Of a stretch of DNA of 40,190 nt, positions 36,987-40,190 are shown in pieces; the first letter of the stretch is position 1, and every line of letters starts with the position of its first letter. This stretch comes from Glaciihabitans sp. (lineage in GTDB: Bacteria > Actinomycetota > Actinomycetes > Actinomycetales > Microbacteriaceae). Under the pieces are notes generated by a model. The model ran no database searches, was not told the origin of the DNA, and worked only from the letters and a program-made list of their open reading frames with translations. Location of the stretch: contig JAODAO010000322.1 in NCBI GenBank assembly GCA_025463465.1, positions 1-40,190 on the forward strand. Reading direction: 5' to 3'. Made by a program: the position numbers and the translations under genes.

Positions 36987-37780
36987 GGTCGTCTTTCCTG
37001 GGTCGGGGTATCAAACAGGGCAGAAATATCGGTGAAGCGGACGTAACCCTCGGGGCGCACACCGGCGGAAGCCTGCAGGACCTCGCTCACCTCTCCGCCC
37101 GGGTCGCCGAGGGAGGACACCACCAGAGACGCACCGCTGAAGTTCTCGTTCGCGGTGTAGCTGCTGACGGTCACAACGGTGCGGATGCCGGCCTCGAGGG
37201 ATGCCCGGAGCCCGTTCTCACTGTCCTCGATAACAACAGCGTCGTCGGCGCTGATGCCGAGTTCGCGCAGCGCGAGCAGGTAGATGTAGGGGGCCGGCTT
37301 TTTGGCGGGCACGATGTCACCGGCGAACACCCGGAACCGTTCGGCGTTGGTGGCCCCCACCGCATGCTCGAGGACAGCGCGGACGGCGGGCTCTGCAGAG
37401 GTGGAGGCGACAGCGAGGAGGTAACCGGCGTCCGCCGCCTCCCCCACGATCCGCCTAATCCCGGGGCGCGCCGGCATCCGGTCGGCGGCGACCAGCTGGG
37501 TGTAGACCTCGGTTTTGCGGCGATGCCAGAGGGCGAGAAGCTCGCGCTGGGCGTCCGGGTCGGTGGGAAGCTGGGCTTCTTCGACGAACTCCGGGGTCAG
37601 CAGGCTGGCCATCCGCTCCTTGCCTCCCCCGATCAGGACCTTTTTGGCATAATCCTGTTCCGACCATTGCACCGGGAGGTCGAACTCGCGGAACGTCTCG
37701 TTGAACGCCGGGAGGTGTCCGAACCGCTCGGTGTCGGCGAGGACACCGTCGCAGTCGAAGATCAGGGCGCGGGGGCTCAC
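36983..37780 (-). CDS. HAD-IA hydrolase, CbbY-like sugar-phosphate phosphatase
   Basis: ALIFDCDGVLADTERFGHLPAFNETF, GGGKERM, AVASTSAEPAVRAVL, AGDIVPAKKPAPYIYLLALRELGISADDAVVIEDSENGLRASLEAGIRTVVTVSSYT; GTG start overlapping aldolase stop. Confidence 0.88.
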   Translation of the reverse strand: MSPRALIFDCDGVLADTERFGHLPAFNETFREFDLPVQWSEQDYAKKVLIGGGKERMASLLTPEFVEEAQLPTDPDAQRELLALWHRRKTEVYTQLVAADRMPARPGIRRIVGEAADAGYLLAVASTSAEPAVRAVLEHAVGATNAERFRVFAGDIVPAKKPAPYIYLLALRELGISADDAVVIEDSENGLRASLEAGIRTVVTVSSYTANENFSGASLVVSSLGDPGGEVSEVLQASAGVRPEGYVRFTDISALFDTPTQERRP

Positions 37781-38661
37781 GACGCTTTACCCGCGCTTCC
37801 GAACGTTTCGGAAAGGCCAACGGTGAGGGCGCGAACTTCGGCGGCGACCACCCGGAACAGCGTCGGCGGGTCCCATTTGTTCGACTGCTCGGCGAGCTTG
37901 AGTTCGTCGAGGGTGGAGCGCATGTACGTCATTTTGAGAGCCGTCGAGATGTTCACCTTGGCGCAGCCCCTCGCGATGAGGTCGCGGAACTGGTCATCGG
38001 ACATCCCGCTTCCGCCGTGCAGGGCAATGGGAATCGGTTCGGCGGCGACAAGGTCGCTGACCCGGTCGAAGTCGAGCTCCGGTGAGCGTGTGTAAACCCC
38101 GTGGGCGTTTCCGATGGACGGCGCGAAGACATCCACCCCGGTGCGTCGGATGAAGTCGAGGGACACGTCGAGACTCTGCCGAGCGGCGAGGGCGTCGGAC
38201 CCGACCCCGTCCTCGACCCCGGTGATGGCCTCGATCTCGCCCTCGACGTGCGCCCCGAACCGACGGGCCTCCGCCACCACTTCGATGGTCTGCCTGAGGT
38301 TTTCGGCGACGGGCAACACGGAGGCGTCGAAGAGAACCGAGTTCCAGCCGAGTTCCAGGCATTCGGTGATCACGGCCCGGTCGGGACAGTGGTCGAGGTG
38401 CAGCGTCACCGGTACCTCGATGCCGGAGGTCATCGACCTCCACATATCGAACAACACCCGTGCGCCGATGGCCTTCACCGTTTTGACGGACGTTTGCACC
38501 ACCACCGGGGCCTTTGCCTCCACGGCGCCAGCGAGAACGTTCTCGAGGGTCAGGTCGTTGAAAATGTTGATGGCCGCCACACCGTAACGTTCGGCGAATG
38601 CCCGATCGACGATGTCCTTGAGTGATACGACTGGCACAGTGACCTTCCCGCCGCGCTTCAT
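37777..38661 (-). CDS. Class II fructose/tagatose-bisphosphate aldolase family
   Basis: VPVTLHLDHCPD, NSVLFDASVLPVAENLRQT, HVEGEIEAITGVEDGVG, SIGNAHGVY, IALHGGSGMSD (zinc/active-site motifs). Confidence 0.92.
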   Translation of the reverse strand: MKRGGKVTVPVVSLKDIVDRAFAERYGVAAINIFNDLTLENVLAGAVEAKAPVVVQTSVKTVKAIGARVLFDMWRSMTSGIEVPVTLHLDHCPDRAVITECLELGWNSVLFDASVLPVAENLRQTIEVVAEARRFGAHVEGEIEAITGVEDGVGSDALAARQSLDVSLDFIRRTGVDVFAPSIGNAHGVYTRSPELDFDRVSDLVAAEPIPIALHGGSGMSDDQFRDLIARGCAKVNISTALKMTYMRSTLDELKLAEQSNKWDPPTLFRVVAAEVRALTVGLSETFGSAGKAS

Positions 38662-38724
38662 TGCGCGTTCCCTCCCCATCATGAATCCGCGGCGGAGGTG
38701 GATGCGAGGGCTTGCGGGCGGGTG

Positions 38725-39462
38725 TCACAGCAATCTCCTGCGCAAAACGGTGCGCTCCACCAGTGTCCAGCTGGTGGAAACGGCGAGATACAGCGTCGCC
38801 GCCAACGGGACGAGCGCCGCGAAAATGACCGTGATGAAGGGCAGCCAACTGAGGATGCCGGCCAGCCGGGCCGCTGCCGGCAACCCCGGATCGGCTGGTG
38901 GCATCGCCTGGCTGAGGGCGAGCCGGCGGCTAAAAGTTGCGACCACGGCGATGATAACGAGAAGCGCAGCGAATACGGCGACGCCCGGCCATACGGCGGT
39001 GCCTCCGAGGAAGTGCACCAGCGAGCTGCCGAGGGGAACCTCGAACAGGGGCGCCGCGAGGAGTGCGTTGCTGTGACCTGCAACGTTTCCGAGGATAAAA
39101 AGGGCGTAGATGATGGAGATCACCGGGGCCTGGACAAGGGTCGGCAGGATCCCCGCCAGTGGCGAGGTGCCCGTCTCCTTGTACAGCTCCAGTGTTTTCC
39201 GCTGCATCAGTTCGGGGTTCTTCCCGTAGCGGCGACGCACCTCGGCGAACATCGGTGCGAGCTTTCGCCGGGTTGCCTCGGCGCGGACCTGGGCGACTGC
39301 TGCGGGAAGGAGGGCGGCGCGGACGACGGTGGTGATGATCACGATGGCGACCGCGACACTGGCCGTACCGACGATGGGGGTGAGGAGTTCGGCGAGCGAA
39401 CTCGCCACGGTGTAGGCGCCTTCGAGGAGCGCGGCGATCGGTGGGAAAGAATAAAGGTCCAT
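38725..39462 (-). CDS. YidC/Oxa1 family membrane protein insertase (paralog)
   Basis: VAIVIITTVVRAALLPAAVAQVRAEATRRKLAPMFAEVRRRYGKNPELMQRKTLELYKETGTSPLAGILPTLVQAPVI. Confidence 0.9.
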   Translation of the reverse strand: MDLYSFPPIAALLEGAYTVASSLAELLTPIVGTASVAVAIVIITTVVRAALLPAAVAQVRAEATRRKLAPMFAEVRRRYGKNPELMQRKTLELYKETGTSPLAGILPTLVQAPVISIIYALFILGNVAGHSNALLAAPLFEVPLGSSLVHFLGGTAVWPGVAVFAALLVIIAVVATFSRRLALSQAMPPADPGLPAAARLAGILSWLPFITVIFAALVPLAATLYLAVSTSWTLVERTVLRRRLL

Positions 39463-39586
39463 GGTGAAGCCCCTGCTGTGGATGTGGGTGGGTGGCCATA
39501 TCGCCACGAACAACCGACATCACACAACAGGGCGGGGCGCCGGACCTCCTCGGTCCAGGCGCTCGACACCGAGCGGGAATGCGGCG

Positions 39587-39904
39587 TTACGCGGCCGAAG
39601 CCACCCGCGACGGCGCCCGCGTGCGGGGACGCCCATCGGTGTCAGGGTGTTGCGGCGCCGGCTGGGCCCGCAATGCTTGCCGGTGCTGCCAGTCCCTCGC
39701 GTGGGAGCGACCCCCCGATGCGTTCACCAGCACGGCGATGCACTGCGCGGCAAGCATGCCAAGCGCGACGGTGCTGATCACCGCACCAACCGCCAGTCCG
39801 GCGAGCAGGAGGGTTGGGGTGTTGCCGCCGGCGGCGATGAACAGCAGCAGGACACAGGAAAGGAGGTGGGCTGCGGCTACGTTCAGTGTGCGCACGGTCA
39901 CCAT
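39587..39904 (-). CDS. DUF6412-like small membrane protein
   Basis: Two hydrophobic helices (AAHLLSCVLLLFIAAGG; TLLLAGLAVGAVISTVALGMLAAQCIAVLV) and Arg-rich tail, adjacent to YidC paralog. Confidence 0.65.
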   Translation of the reverse strand: MVTVRTLNVAAAHLLSCVLLLFIAAGGNTPTLLLAGLAVGAVISTVALGMLAAQCIAVLVNASGGRSHARDWQHRQALRAQPAPQHPDTDGRPRTRAPSRVASAA

Positions 39905-39985
39905 CCTCCTCCAGGGTGTGAGTCGAGACTATCCCACGCGTGCGGCCGTGTCATGGGGCCAGCATTGGTGCGCGCCGACCACCGG

Positions 39986-40190
39986 CTAACGCGGGGGCCG
40001 GGATGGATGCCCCGGCCGGTTGAGCGCCCCGTCGACCGCGGCGAGGATCGCTGCACCGGCGGTGGCGACCACGATGACCCAGCCGATGACGTTGATATCG
40101 GCATCGGTGGGTGCCTGGCCGAAGACCAGCCCGATCACGCTAGAGGAGACGATGGCGCTGAGGTAGATCGAGGTGCGGGACAGACCGGAC
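39986..40190 (-). CDS. Partial membrane protein, C-terminal end only
   Basis: Open frame to window edge: SGLSRTSIYLSAIVSSSVIGLVFGQAPTDADINVIGWVIVVATAGAAILAAVDGALNRPGHPSRPPR*. Confidence 0.55.
   Translation of the reverse strand, partial: SGLSRTSIYLSAIVSSSVIGLVFGQAPTDADINVIGWVIVVATAGAAILAAVDGALNRPGHPSRPPR

Noticed and set aside
36797-38095. 432-aa plus-strand ORF opposite dhaL, HAD and aldolase
   Set aside because: Spans three well-supported minus-strand genes; no family resemblance.
38698-39777. 359-aa plus-strand ORF opposite the YidC paralog
   Set aside because: Low-complexity antisense translation; YidC signature on the minus strand is clear.
1-40190. CRISPR arrays, tRNA/rRNA genes, transposases, toxin-antitoxin or defence systems
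   Set aside because: None seen when scanning the sequence and ORF track; no regularly spaced repeats or hallmark proteins.

Overview
The window is about 40 kb of high-GC actinobacterial chromosome. A Microbacteriaceae-like origin is inferred from gene content (DUF7882-type small protein, YidC paralog next to a DUF6412-like gene, small lineage proteins). It is densely coding, with about 45 protein genes on both strands. I saw no rRNA, tRNA, CRISPR array, transposase or prophage. Main blocks, left to right: (1) F420-type LLM oxidoreductase, DDN-like nitroreductase, DUF1697 protein, GT2 glycosyltransferase; (2) a complete treX(glgX)-treY-treZ trehalose operon ending in a perfect 21-bp inverted repeat; (3) metallophosphoesterase and M20 deacylase; (4) a sparsely coding gap with a probable frameshifted small gene, then a DUF7882 protein; (5) phytoene-desaturase-like oxidoreductase, DUF2236 protein, ferritin-like/VIT1 fusion, CorA, Gly-rich protein, DUF427 protein; (6) acyltransferase-3 and GT4 genes that overlap tail to tail by 140 nt; (7) a translationally coupled YtxH-like/holin-family/DUF3618/YihY operon; (8) HAD hydrolase, PspC, DUF3097, LysR/MFS, methyltransferase, aldo/keto reductase, FBP zinc-finger protein and others; (9) a compact class II aldolase, CbbY-like HAD, DhaL, DhaK operon; (10) a YidC paralog and DUF6412-like gene. 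The best candidate for an undescribed system is block 9: a Dha-type kinase pair with no DhaM visible here and a non-canonical DhaL motif (GDGDFG), coupled to an aldolase and a CbbY-like sugar-phosphate phosphatase. All family assignments come from reading motifs by eye; no database search was run.
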